64,000 nt of DNA, taken from Dehalococcoides mccartyi 195. Its GTDB lineage: Bacteria; Chloroflexota; Dehalococcoidia; Dehalococcoidales; Dehalococcoidaceae. Position numbers and translations under genes: made by a program. Numbering within the stretch: position 1 is the stretch's first letter; each line of letters begins with the position of its first letter. The stretch is taken from NCBI RefSeq assembly GCF_000011905.1, contig NC_002936.3, positions 620,001 through 684,000 of the forward strand, written 5' to 3'. Shown in pieces: positions 51,743-60,144 of the stretch. The notes under the pieces are model-generated. The model searched no databases, was not told where the DNA came from, and saw nothing but the letters and a program-made list of their open reading frames with translations.

Positions 51743-53606
51743 TACAGCAATTAAAAAGTTTAACAGTGTAGCCGAACTTGAGGCCAAACGGCAGGAAATC
51801 CTTAAAGACAGGAATTCCCAAAAGACGGTTATTGCTATTTGCTGCGGTACCGGCTGCCAGGCTTACGGGGCTAAAAAAGTTGCCGATGCCTTTGAGGAAG
51901 AGCTTTCCAAAGCCGGTTTGGGAGATAAGGTTGAGGTCAGAACTACTGGCTGTCACGGCTTTTGCGAACGCGGCCCGCTGGTAGTTATCCGCCCCCAGAA
52001 TATTTTTTATCAGCGCCTGAAGATTTCAGATATACCAGAAATCATTGAAAAAACCATAAAAAACAATGAAGTTATTGAACGCCTGCTGTATGTTGACCCC
52101 ATGACCAAAGACAAAAAGGTGCATGAACATGATGTGCCTTTCTATAAAAAACAGATGCGTCTGGTTTTCGGCAACAACGGCAATATAGACCCTACCTCTA
52201 TAGATGACTATCTGGCGGTGGGCGGCTATAAATCCTTGGCCAAGGCTATATCTGGCCTGAAGCCGGAAGAAATTGTGGAAGAGGTTATCAAATCCGGACT
52301 GCGCGGACGGGGCGGCGGCGGTTTCCCCACCGGCTGGAAATGGAAGTCCTGCCGGGACGCCCATGACCCGGTAAAATATGTAATCTGCAACTGTGACGAG
52401 GGTGACCCGGGTGCGTTTATGGACCGCTCACTTATGGAGGGCAATCCCCATAGCGTTATAGAAGGCATGATTATCGGTGCTTATGCTATTGGCTCTCATG
52501 AAGCTTATATTTATATCCGTGATGAATATCCTATGGCTGTAAAGCACGCCCTTTTGGCTATAAAACAGGCCGAAGACTATGGTCTGCTGGGTGAAAACAT
52601 ACTGGGCAGCGGCTTTGACCTGAAAATCCATATCAACCGGGGTGGCGGTGCCTTTGTCTGCGGTGAGTCCACGGCCCTTATGGCCTCTCTGGAGGGCAAG
52701 GTCGGCGAACCCCGTGCCAAGTATGTTCATACCTCTGAAAAGGGTCTGCATGACAAGCCTACCACCCTGAATAATGTGGAAACCTGGGCTAATATACCCC
52801 TGATTATAGAAAAAGGAGCAGACTGGTTTAACAAAATAGGTACAGAGGGCAGCAAGGGAACCAAGATATTCTCACTGGTGGGTAAGGTAAACAATACCGG
52901 CCTGATTGAGGTTCCCATGGGTATTACCCTTCGGGAAATTGTATATGATATAGGCGGCGGCATTCCCAAAGGCAAAAAATTCAAGGCTATTCAGACCGGC
53001 GGCCCTTCAGGCGGCTGTCTGCCCGAAAGTATGCTGGATTTGCCGGTAGACTTTGATGAACTTACCAAGGCCGGTTCTATGATGGGTTCGGGTGCCATGA
53101 TTGTTATGGACGAAGATAACTGCATGGTGGAGATTGCCCGTTACTTCCTGAGCTTCCTTGAAGGAGAATCCTGCGGCAAATGTGTACCCTGCCGTGAGGG
53201 TGTCAAGCGTATGCGCCAGATTCTGGAAAGAATAACCAAGGGCGAAGGCGAAGAGGGAGATATAGAGCTTCTGGAGCAGCTTTCACAAGCGATACAGGAC
53301 GCTTCTTTATGTGCTTTGGGCGGCAGTGCTCCTAATCCGGTTTTATCTACCATTAAATACTTCCGTGATGAGTACGAAGCCCATATCCGCCAGAAGACCT
53401 GTCCGGCTAAGGAATGTAAAGCCCTTATAACTTATAACATCATTGATGCCAATTGCCCCGGCTGCGGTTTATGTTACAAAGCCTGTCCGACAGGGGCTAT
53501 TATTTCACAGGGTAAAAAGATGCCGGTCATACTTGACCAGAGCAAATGTACTAAATGCGGTGCGTGTTTTGATGCTTGTAAGCTCCACGCCGTAGAAATC
53601 AGATAA
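51735..53606 (+). CDS. NuoF/HymB-like NAD(P)H-binding flavoprotein with extra Fe-S domains
   Basis: The 623-residue protein has an N-terminal thioredoxin-like [2Fe-2S] domain (ICCGTGCQAYGAKK near 35-48), the FMN/NADH domain with GRGGGGFPTG near 188, the [4Fe-4S] motif CGKCVPCREG near 478, and a C-terminal two-cluster ferredoxin domain (CPGCGLCYKAC and CTKCGACFDAC). It is the diaphorase component that exchanges electrons with NAD(P)H. The ATG at 51735 overlaps the stop of the NuoE-like gene by eight bases; an upstream alternative start is less likely. Confidence 0.93.
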   Translation: MINTAIKKFNSVAELEAKRQEILKDRNSQKTVIAICCGTGCQAYGAKKVADAFEEELSKAGLGDKVEVRTTGCHGFCERGPLVVIRPQNIFYQRLKISDIPEIIEKTIKNNEVIERLLYVDPMTKDKKVHEHDVPFYKKQMRLVFGNNGNIDPTSIDDYLAVGGYKSLAKAISGLKPEEIVEEVIKSGLRGRGGGGFPTGWKWKSCRDAHDPVKYVICNCDEGDPGAFMDRSLMEGNPHSVIEGMIIGAYAIGSHEAYIYIRDEYPMAVKHALLAIKQAEDYGLLGENILGSGFDLKIHINRGGGAFVCGESTALMASLEGKVGEPRAKYVHTSEKGLHDKPTTLNNVETWANIPLIIEKGADWFNKIGTEGSKGTKIFSLVGKVNNTGLIEVPMGITLREIVYDIGGGIPKGKKFKAIQTGGPSGGCLPESMLDLPVDFDELTKAGSMMGSGAMIVMDEDNCMVEIARYFLSFLEGESCGKCVPCREGVKRMRQILERITKGEGEEGDIELLEQLSQAIQDASLCALGGSAPNPVLSTIKYFRDEYEAHIRQKTCPAKECKALITYNIIDANCPGCGLCYKACPTGAIISQGKKMPVILDQSKCTKCGACFDACKLHAVEIR

Positions 53607-53618
53607 GGTAGGGTGGCT

Positions 53619-54340
53619 ATGATAAATTTAACCATAGACGGCAAGAAATATCAGGCAGAAGAAGGTCAGACAATACTGGAAGTAGCCAACCGGCATGGTA
53701 TTTTTATTCCTACCCTATGCGTAGATGAAGCGGTTTCAGCTTATGGAGCCTGCCGTTTGTGTATGGTGGAAATTGAGCGGAAAGGCCGCAAAAAACTGGT
53801 GGCTTCCTGTCTGTATGAGGTTGAAGAGGGTTTGGCTGTCAGCACCCAGAATGAGCGGATTGCCAATATCCGCAAGACTGTTATAGAGCTGCTGCTGGCA
53901 CGCTGTCCCCAGTCCGAGGGTGTTCAGGCTATGGCTAAGAAACTGGGGGTTACCTGCTCCCGGTTTGAAAGTGAAAAACCTGAAAATCTGTGCACCTTAT
54001 GCGCCCTTTGCACCAGAGTTTGCTCTGAGGTAGTGGGTAAGAGCGCTATAAGCCTGGTAAGCAGGGGCACCAGCCGTGAAGTAGCCTTGCCCTATTACGA
54101 AGATAAAACAGATTGTATTGCCTGTGGTTCGTGTGCTTATATCTGCCCAACCGGGGCTATAAAGATGGAAGACGGGAATGGTATGCGTACTATTACCTGG
54201 CCTAACTGCCAGGTCAGCTTTAACTTAAGCGCTGTGCCAAGTGCGGCGCCGAATGGATTCCCGAAAAACAGGTCAAGCATATCTTGAATACCACCGAGGT
54301 TCCGGCAGAGTTTTTTGATATCTGCCCTGATTGCCGCTAG
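53619..54340 (+). pseudogene. HoxU/NuoG-N-like iron-sulfur subunit gene with a frameshift near its 3' end
   Basis: The frame encodes a plant-type [2Fe-2S] domain (cysteines 34, 45, 48 and 64), a NuoG-type segment, and ferredoxin clusters CTLCALCTRVC and CIACGSCAYIC. It reads on to 54287 with an unrelated tail. In another frame, from about 54227, the sequence KRCAKCGAEWIPEKQ continues to ICPDCR and stop at 54340, which gives a four-cysteine ribbon expected of the family. The break is within 54224-54228 (CTTAAG), as if one base had been lost. The encoded protein keeps all other clusters, so it may still work in part. It ends the operon. Confidence 0.78.
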
Positions 54341-54394
54341 TCCTGGGGCAATCGTCCTTGACCCTATAATATAGCTTTGTTATACTGGCGCCTG

Positions 54395-54472
<78 letters not shown>

Positions 54473-54883
54473 GGCCCTTTTTTTCTAAACTCTATCCTGG
54501 CCTTCCATATGTTTCCAATCTGTATATTCCAGTCTACCTGGCTTCTGTTTTGTGCCTCTTTATTTCAGACTAACTCTTCATATTTAGACTAACTTTAAAA
54601 GCTGTTTTTGCCCTCTTGTGCCAGAGTTAATTGCATTTGACTGCCTTAAGAAGATATACAGCCAAGTTTCAGAATGGATATTTTAGTTTGTAAGCTTAGT
54701 TTCTTTTTTACTCAAAAAAGCATTGACTTGCCGCTAGTGCCTGATAGAATAAAATTAACATTTGCCTGGCTGTAGATTACATAATATAAAGATTGGTTCG
54801 CTGATATAGAGTGTGAACGGGGTGGGGGAGGGATTAGATTCTGTGTTGGGTTAAGAGATTTGCCAGGCAGAAAGAGAACAGAT
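54473..54883 (+). promoter_or_regulatory. 411-base AT-rich leader region of the flavoprotein gene
   Basis: There is no gene here. A promoter with TTGACT (54723-54728) and TAGAAT (54745-54750), 16 bases apart, would give a 5' leader of about 125 bases. In that leader TGCCTGGC (54763-54770) can pair with GCCAGGCA (54862-54869), enclosing about 90 bases and ending just before the weak ribosome site. The upstream 250 bases show nothing clear. Confidence 0.4.
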
Positions 54884-56353
54884 ATGAAATATCAATATGA
54901 TTTGGTGGTTATCGGTGGCGGGCTGGCTGGATTTACTGCCGCTGTTTTTGCAAATGGTCTTGGCAAAAAAGTGGCCATAGTGGAGAAGGGTAAGCTGGGC
55001 GGGGCTTGTACCTGGAATGCCTGCGTGCCGTCTAAGGCTTTACTCCAGCTGGGTCTGCGTATCCGTCAATTAAACAACTATAACCGCAGCGGTACCAAAC
55101 TGGCCAGCGTAAACTTGCAAACAGAAAATGTTATGCCATACCTGCACTCGGTGCTGGAAAATATTTCCCGGATTGATGATTTTGCAAGTTTAGTAAACAC
55201 GGGCATAGATATATTAAATGGTGAGGCGGTATTCAACGGCCGGCATCAGGTAAGTCTAAACGGACAGCTTATATCTGCCAAGCACTTTATTATTGCAACC
55301 GGCTCAAGCCCGGCAATTCCCCCAGTAGAAGGACTGTCTGATATACCCTATTATACTAATGAGACTGTCTTTGACATAAAGGCTATACCATCTTCTATGA
55401 TAGTGTTAGGCGGGGGTCCGGCCGGTATTGAGTTGGGGCTGGCTTTTGCCTGGCTGGGCTGCAAAGTAGATATCATTGAAATGGCAGACCGTATATTGCC
55501 GAAGGACGATACCGAACTAAGTGCCTTGTTACTGGAATACCTGAATGCTGAAGAAAACTTAAATATTCATATATCCACTAAAGCTGTTCGCTTTCAAAGT
55601 CAGACTGATGGCAGTCTGAAACTTGAAATGCAGACGCGTGAAGGCAAGATTAGTGAAATATCTTCCGAGACGGTGCTGGTAGCAGTAGGCAGACGGGCAA
55701 ATGTAGCCGGTCTTGCACTGGAAAAAGCTGGTGTTAAGTATACCCCCCGGGGTATCAGTATCAATAACAGGCTTCAAACCAGCTCTTCAAACATCTTTGC
55801 AGCCGGTGATGTGGCCGGACCTATCCAACTGGGTATGATGGCTGAAAAACAGGCTATTTTGGCGGCAAGTAACGCCTGCTTGCCGTTTAAGCAGAGCATT
55901 AGGTATGAAGATGTGGCTTGGGTAACATATTCCGAACCTCAAATGGCTCATATCGGTTTAACCGAGGATGAAGCCCGGCGGAAATATGGTAATAATGTGC
56001 GGGTTATCCGCTATCCGCTTACTAAAGTGCGCCGGGCGGTTATGGACCATGATACCCGCGGTCTGTGTAAATTTATACTTGATAAAAATGACAGGCTGAT
56101 AGGGGCACATCTGCTGTGTTCTCATGCCGAAAACCTTGTCCATGAACTGCAAATAGTAAAGTGCCTGAATAAGCCGCTTTCAAAACTGCATACCATTCCC
56201 CATATTTATCCTACTTATGAAGAAGGGATAATAAAACGGGCAGCGGATATCAGCTATACAATAAAAATGCAGCGCAATCCATTTGTCAGGCTGGTACTGC
56301 GCTACTGGCCTGGTTATAAGGACAGGCTGGATACAGTGATAAGCCGGCTGTAA
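54884..56353 (+). CDS. FAD-dependent disulfide oxidoreductase (dihydrolipoamide/mercuric reductase family)
   Basis: The 489-residue protein has the FAD-binding GGGLAGFTAA (11-20), the redox-active pair Cys42 and Cys47 in ACTWNACVPSK, an NAD(P) domain with VLGGGPAGIELGLAF, ATGSSPAIPP, and the FAD-binding AAGDVAGPIQLG. The C-terminal dimer domain lacks the usual HAHPT and has HTIPHIYPTYEE instead. The substrate is unknown; no lipoyl enzyme complex or mer genes are near. The ATG at 54884 is chosen over a TTG 24 bases earlier. It stands alone. Confidence 0.85.
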   Translation: MKYQYDLVVIGGGLAGFTAAVFANGLGKKVAIVEKGKLGGACTWNACVPSKALLQLGLRIRQLNNYNRSGTKLASVNLQTENVMPYLHSVLENISRIDDFASLVNTGIDILNGEAVFNGRHQVSLNGQLISAKHFIIATGSSPAIPPVEGLSDIPYYTNETVFDIKAIPSSMIVLGGGPAGIELGLAFAWLGCKVDIIEMADRILPKDDTELSALLLEYLNAEENLNIHISTKAVRFQSQTDGSLKLEMQTREGKISEISSETVLVAVGRRANVAGLALEKAGVKYTPRGISINNRLQTSSSNIFAAGDVAGPIQLGMMAEKQAILAASNACLPFKQSIRYEDVAWVTYSEPQMAHIGLTEDEARRKYGNNVRVIRYPLTKVRRAVMDHDTRGLCKFILDKNDRLIGAHLLCSHAENLVHELQIVKCLNKPLSKLHTIPHIYPTYEEGIIKRAADISYTIKMQRNPFVRLVLRYWPGYKDRLDTVISRL

Positions 56354-56391
56354 GGCTTTCAGTTAGATATATAAACAGGGGGAAAGTATGG

Positions 56392-56463
56392 AGCGGGAGA
56401 CGGGGCTCGAACCCGCGACAGCCTGCTTGGAAGGCAGGAACTCTACCACTGAGTTACTCCCGC
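56392..56463 (-). tRNA. tRNA-Gly (anticodon TCC)
   Basis: The acceptor GCGGGAG pairs with CTCCCGC, the anticodon stem CCTGC/GCAGG holds CTTCCAA giving TCC, and the T-loop TTCGAGC is present. CCA is not encoded. Confidence 0.95.
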
Positions 56464-56612
56464 TGATTTTGTATGGTTATTCTAACCTGAACACCCTGAC
56501 ATGTCAAAGGTGTTTTATGAGTAAAGACAGCAGCTTTTCTGCTTGAACGAAGATATAAAACGTGTTAGAATTCTTTGCAGATTAAAGACAACAAGTTCAT
56601 CGGAGGTAACTC

Positions 56613-56999
56613 ATGCCAATCTATGAATATTCATGTTCAAAGTGTAACAAGGTCTTTGAACTTATGAGGCCACGGAGTGAGTCCAGTTTGTCTGCTACTT
56701 GCCCTGTTTGCAATGCGGATGCACCCCGTATTATTTCGGATTTTACCCATGGGGTGGCTTTTGCTAAAGATGGAGCTGAATCCCGCAGAGACTCTGCTAA
56801 TGAAAAGATGTGGATTTCCCAGCAAAAAGTAGCTGAAGATAAAATTAAAAATCCTGATCCGTTGAAAAAATGGCGTGAAGAGCGTGAAAAAACCTGCGGC
56901 AAAGGGCCTGAAGCCTGGGTGGAATATGCCAAACAGGAAGAGGCTAAAGAACAGAAGGTCAAAGATTACGGCACTGGTTTTACCGGACGCGAAGTATAA
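56613..56999 (+). CDS. FmdB-family zinc ribbon protein
   Basis: The 128-residue protein has the FmdB start MPIYEYSCSKC with two CxxC knuckles (Cys8/Cys11 and Cys30/Cys33). The remainder is charged and probably helical. FmdB-type proteins are putative regulators of uncertain function. GGAGG precedes the ATG. It lies between two tRNA genes. Confidence 0.82.
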   Translation: MPIYEYSCSKCNKVFELMRPRSESSLSATCPVCNADAPRIISDFTHGVAFAKDGAESRRDSANEKMWISQQKVAEDKIKNPDPLKKWREEREKTCGKGPEAWVEYAKQEEAKEQKVKDYGTGFTGREV

Positions 57000-57015
57000 A
57001 ACAGTTTTATCCTGA

Positions 57016-57090
57016 GGGCTCGTAGCTCAAGGGCAGAGCGGGCGGCTCATAACCGCTTGGTCGTAGGTTCGAAACCTACCGAGCCCACCA
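57016..57090 (+). tRNA. tRNA with CAT anticodon (elongator Met or Ile2)
   Basis: The acceptor GGGCTCG pairs with CGAGCCC, the loop CTCATAA gives CAT, and CCA is encoded. The anticodon arm and following bases (GGCTCATAACCG then GGTCGTAGGTTCGA) look more like bacterial tRNA-Ile2, whose C34 is modified to lysidine, than elongator tRNA-Met. The initiator is ruled out by the paired acceptor end. Confidence 0.85.
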
Positions 57091-57105
57091 TATATATAGA
57101 AAGCA

Positions 57106-57133
57106 AAGAGGGGGAGTGAAAACTCCCCCTCTT
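57106..57133. terminator. Terminator after the CAT-anticodon tRNA
   Basis: AAGAGGGGGAGT pairs with ACTCCCCCTCTT around a GAAA-type loop, between the tRNA and the convergent short-chain dehydrogenase gene, and could serve both. Confidence 0.85.
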
Positions 57134-57161
57134 GTTATTTAAGAAATTACTCTTAGGTCTT

Positions 57162-57959
57162 TTAGACCAGAAGAGCGCCGCCGTCAGCTACAATTACCCC
57201 GCCGACCATATAATCGGCAGCTGCGCTGGCCAGGAAAAGGACTACTTTGCCGATATCGTCCGGTTCGCCCATCCGTTTGAGCGGCAGCTTTTCTACAAAA
57301 GATTTTGATAGCTCCATTAATTGTTCGGTTGACATACTTCCGCTGGGCGTCAGCGCGGAAGCGCCGGGAGTGTTTATACCGCCTGGGGCAACGGCATTAA
57401 CCAGTATGCCATGGGGTGCCCATTCCTGTGCCATAGCCTTGGTCAGCATTATTACCCCGCCCTTGGATGCGTCATAATGAGATAAGTTGCCGGTGGGGCG
57501 GAAGCCGTCTATAGAGGCAATGTTTATTATCTTACCGCCGTGTTTTGCCGCTATCATGGCTTTGGCGGCTGCCTGTGAGAAAAACATAAGCCCTTTAAGA
57601 TTTATGCCAAGGGTTTTATCCCACATGGCTTCGGTCATATCTATGGCAGGCATAAAGCGATAAATGCCGGCATTATTCACCATAATATTCAGGTCGCCAA
57701 ATTCTTTGATGGTGGCATCTACGACTTTTTGAGCATCACTTATATTACTTACATCAGCCTGGATTGCCGCCGCCTTGCCTCCGAGAGCCTTAATTTCAGC
57801 TGCGGTCTTTTGGGCGACTTCAAGGTTTAAGTCCGGAATCATTATACTGGCACCTGCTTCGGCCAAACGCATGGAAATACCTTTTCCAATACCCATTGCA
57901 CCACCGGTTACAATAGCCACCTTGCCGCTTAGGTCAAATAACTCGGCTACGGTCATCAT
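57162..57959 (-). CDS. short-chain dehydrogenase/reductase
   Basis: The 265-residue classical SDR has the cofactor loop TGGAMGIGKG near 18-27, NNAG near 92-95 and the catalytic Ser in NIASIDGF with Tyr and Lys in HYDASKGG. An acidic residue after the second strand (PDLN) suggests NAD preference. The substrate is not predictable (3-oxoacyl, alcohol or sugar). It is monocistronic, with GGAGG before its start. Confidence 0.88.
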   Translation of the reverse strand: MMTVAELFDLSGKVAIVTGGAMGIGKGISMRLAEAGASIMIPDLNLEVAQKTAAEIKALGGKAAAIQADVSNISDAQKVVDATIKEFGDLNIMVNNAGIYRFMPAIDMTEAMWDKTLGINLKGLMFFSQAAAKAMIAAKHGGKIINIASIDGFRPTGNLSHYDASKGGVIMLTKAMAQEWAPHGILVNAVAPGGINTPGASALTPSGSMSTEQLMELSKSFVEKLPLKRMGEPDDIGKVVLFLASAAADYMVGGVIVADGGALLV

Positions 57960-58117
57960 GGTCTTTCCTCCTAACAGTATTAATCCATTGGTACTAGCCC
58001 TTATTTATTTTGATTTATCAGGCGGGTGTGTGTCAATACCTGATTTAACTTAATTATGTGAGCAATATGGTATATAATAGATAAATATGTATTTACTTTA
58101 CATAACTGGAGGCTATT

Positions 58118-59314
58118 ATTAATAAGGCATCTATAAATAGCGTAATAATTCAGCCGGAAAAAGCTGTTCTGGTGGCGGTGGATACTGATAATAACGCAAA
58201 CTGGGATATAGAGGATTCTTTAGATGAGTTAGCTCAGTTGGTGCTTACTGCCGGTGCAACAGTGGTAGGGCGTTTGACCCAGAAACTTCAGGCACCTGCC
58301 CGAAACTCATACCTGGGAAAAGGCAAACTGGATGAACTGGTTGAATTGAAAAAAGAACTTGGCTATAACCTGGTCATTTTTGATGATGAACTTTCGCCTA
58401 TTCAGCAGAGATTACTGGAAGAAGCGCTAGGGGTTAAAGTCATTGACCGGGTAGCGCTCATCTTGGATATATTTGCTAAACATGCCCATACCCGTGAGGG
58501 TCAGCTTCAGGTAGAGCTGGCTCAAATGCAGTATATATTGCCCCGGCTGGCCGGCCAATGGAGTCATCTTGAAAGACTTGGCGGCGGGATAGGCACCAGA
58601 GGCCCGGGTGAATCACAGCTTGAAACCGATAAACGTATTATCCGTACCAAGATACGCAACCTTCAAGAACAGTTGGACGACGTAACAACTCACCGGGACT
58701 TATACCGGGAGAGAAGGCGTATGCGGGGCGTGCCGGTGGTTTCCCTGGTTGGTTATACAAATAGCGGTAAGAGCAGCCTGCTTAATGCGGTGGTCAAAGC
58801 TGATGTATTGGCTGAAAACAAACTTTTTGCCACGCTTGACCCGACTACCAGGAGAATGTATATAAACGGACTTGGTAATGTACTGCTGACAGATACAGTA
58901 GGGTTTATCCGGAAGTTACCCCCGGCTATTGTGAAGGCTTTTAGGGCTACGCTGGAAGAAATAAACCAGGCAGACCTGCTGGTGCACGTGGTTGACATAA
59001 CAGCGAAAAATGCCTTTGAACAGTGCCAGACAGTGGAAAAAATACTTGGAGATATGGGGGTAGCTGAAAAACCCCGCCTGACGGCTATGAATAAGATAGA
59101 CCTGAAGCTGGATAACAGCCGCAAATGGACTGAAGATGAGGCTTTAAGCTTATTGAAGGCGGAATGCCCGGTGGCGGAAGATACAGTGCTTATTTCAGCT
59201 GCGAAGCACTGGGGCTTAGCTGAATTTAACCTCAGGCTGAAAGAAAAATTGATTGGCATGGGGTTTAATCCCGGATACGCGGTTTATGATGAAGATGTCG
59301 GCGGAAAGAAATAA
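58118..59314 (+). CDS. hflX: ribosome-associated GTPase HflX, probable ATT start
   Basis: HflX binds ribosomes and helps split stalled ones under stress. The G domain has GYTNSGKSSLL (G1), DTVGF (G3) and NKID (G4), after an N-terminal domain with the conserved GKGKLDEL and the GGGIGTRGPGESQLE linker. The first usual start, GTG at 58172, would lack the initial strand KAVLVAV that the family carries. In frame upstream, ATT at 58118 lies five bases after GGAGG and gives 398 residues. I therefore propose an ATT start, as in infC. It is followed by a small gene nine bases later. Confidence 0.85.
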   Translation: MNKASINSVIIQPEKAVLVAVDTDNNANWDIEDSLDELAQLVLTAGATVVGRLTQKLQAPARNSYLGKGKLDELVELKKELGYNLVIFDDELSPIQQRLLEEALGVKVIDRVALILDIFAKHAHTREGQLQVELAQMQYILPRLAGQWSHLERLGGGIGTRGPGESQLETDKRIIRTKIRNLQEQLDDVTTHRDLYRERRRMRGVPVVSLVGYTNSGKSSLLNAVVKADVLAENKLFATLDPTTRRMYINGLGNVLLTDTVGFIRKLPPAIVKAFRATLEEINQADLLVHVVDITAKNAFEQCQTVEKILGDMGVAEKPRLTAMNKIDLKLDNSRKWTEDEALSLLKAECPVAEDTVLISAAKHWGLAEFNLRLKEKLIGMGFNPGYAVYDEDVGGKK

Positions 59315-59323
59315 CGGTGATAA

Positions 59324-59527
59324 ATGGAAAAAGAACTGGCTGATAGTATGATGTCCTGTCTGGATGAATTATCAAAGGTGCTTAGCCGCCGGAGAGAATT
59401 ATTGTCCAAAAAGGGTGCCTGTGAAGACTATTATTTCTATTATGATTTAGCAGCTATAGATGAAGAAGAAACAAAGGCTCTGAACAAGCTAAATGAGCTT
59501 GGCCAGACGGGAGATACAGCCGAATAA
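59324..59527 (+). CDS. small hypothetical acidic protein
   Basis: The 67-residue protein starts nine bases after hflX and is predicted mostly helical and charged. No family is recognised. The closeness to hflX, an ATG with GGTGAT upstream, and a terminator at 59543-59573 support it being a real cotranscribed gene. Confidence 0.55.
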   Translation: MEKELADSMMSCLDELSKVLSRRRELLSKKGACEDYYFYYDLAAIDEEETKALNKLNELGQTGDTAE

Positions 59528-59542
59528 ACGTATGAAATATAC

Positions 59543-59573
59543 AAGCCTCTAGAATCCAAATCTAGGGCTTTTG
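59543..59573 (+). terminator. Terminator after the hflX operon
   Basis: AAGCC-CTAGA pairs with TCTAG-GGCTT (one bulge) around a seven-base loop, followed by TTTTG. Confidence 0.7.
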
Positions 59574-60144
59574 TAAGGGTGGGCAATACAATCCCCTTAA
59601 TAAATTATTACCCTTTAATGTATTATGCTCAATTAACATCAGCATAACTTACTATTAGTAGGTTTTAGGCAGTGTGATTGCTGTTGAGCAGCGGGGTCAA
59701 GGCCTGTAGGGTATTGGCTAAATTTTCTGAACAGTTTTTCTAAAATATCCATGTATTTATCTGTAAGCAAAAGTCAGAGATATATTACAAAATATATATA
59801 AACTATTTTCCTGATTATTGGTTTGTGGTGGAACCCTTAAAATTAAGCTTTGGAATGGTTCGCACTATATATGTTATGTAATAAACACGAGTAAAAATAC
59901 AACTTAACATAAATAATGCAGTTAAAAATATATTACAAATATTTCGGTTTGTGCAAGTTTTAGCCTCCGTTTTGAGTTTCCATCTGAAATAAATTTTAGT
60001 CATAAAGAATTTATGCAATCCTGATTAGGTGCTGATTAAAACCCCCCTATCTGATTGTGCTGTTTACTTAATAAATAACGACTCACTCCGGGATTCTTTT
60101 TGTGCCGAAGCGGGTCGTTATTAGTACCGTTACTTATCTGTTAT
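59574..60144. other. AT-rich intergenic stretch between hflX operon and dapL
   Basis: About 570 bases are markedly richer in A+T than the neighbours and contain no convincing gene; a 67-codon frame on the minus strand at 59815-60018 lacks support. At 60074-60122 an imperfect inverted repeat (AATAACGAC ... GTCGTTATT) could be the dapL-operon terminator. The rest shows nothing I can assign. Confidence 0.5.

Noticed and set aside
51263-54340. NAD(P)-reducing [FeFe] hydrogenase
   Set aside because: Only diaphorase-like subunits are present; no H-cluster motif (TSCCP or similar) is encoded after them.
59815-60018. 67-codon minus-strand frame in the AT-rich gap before dapL
   Set aside because: The composition is that of AT-rich intergenic sequence; no start signal or homology was recognised.
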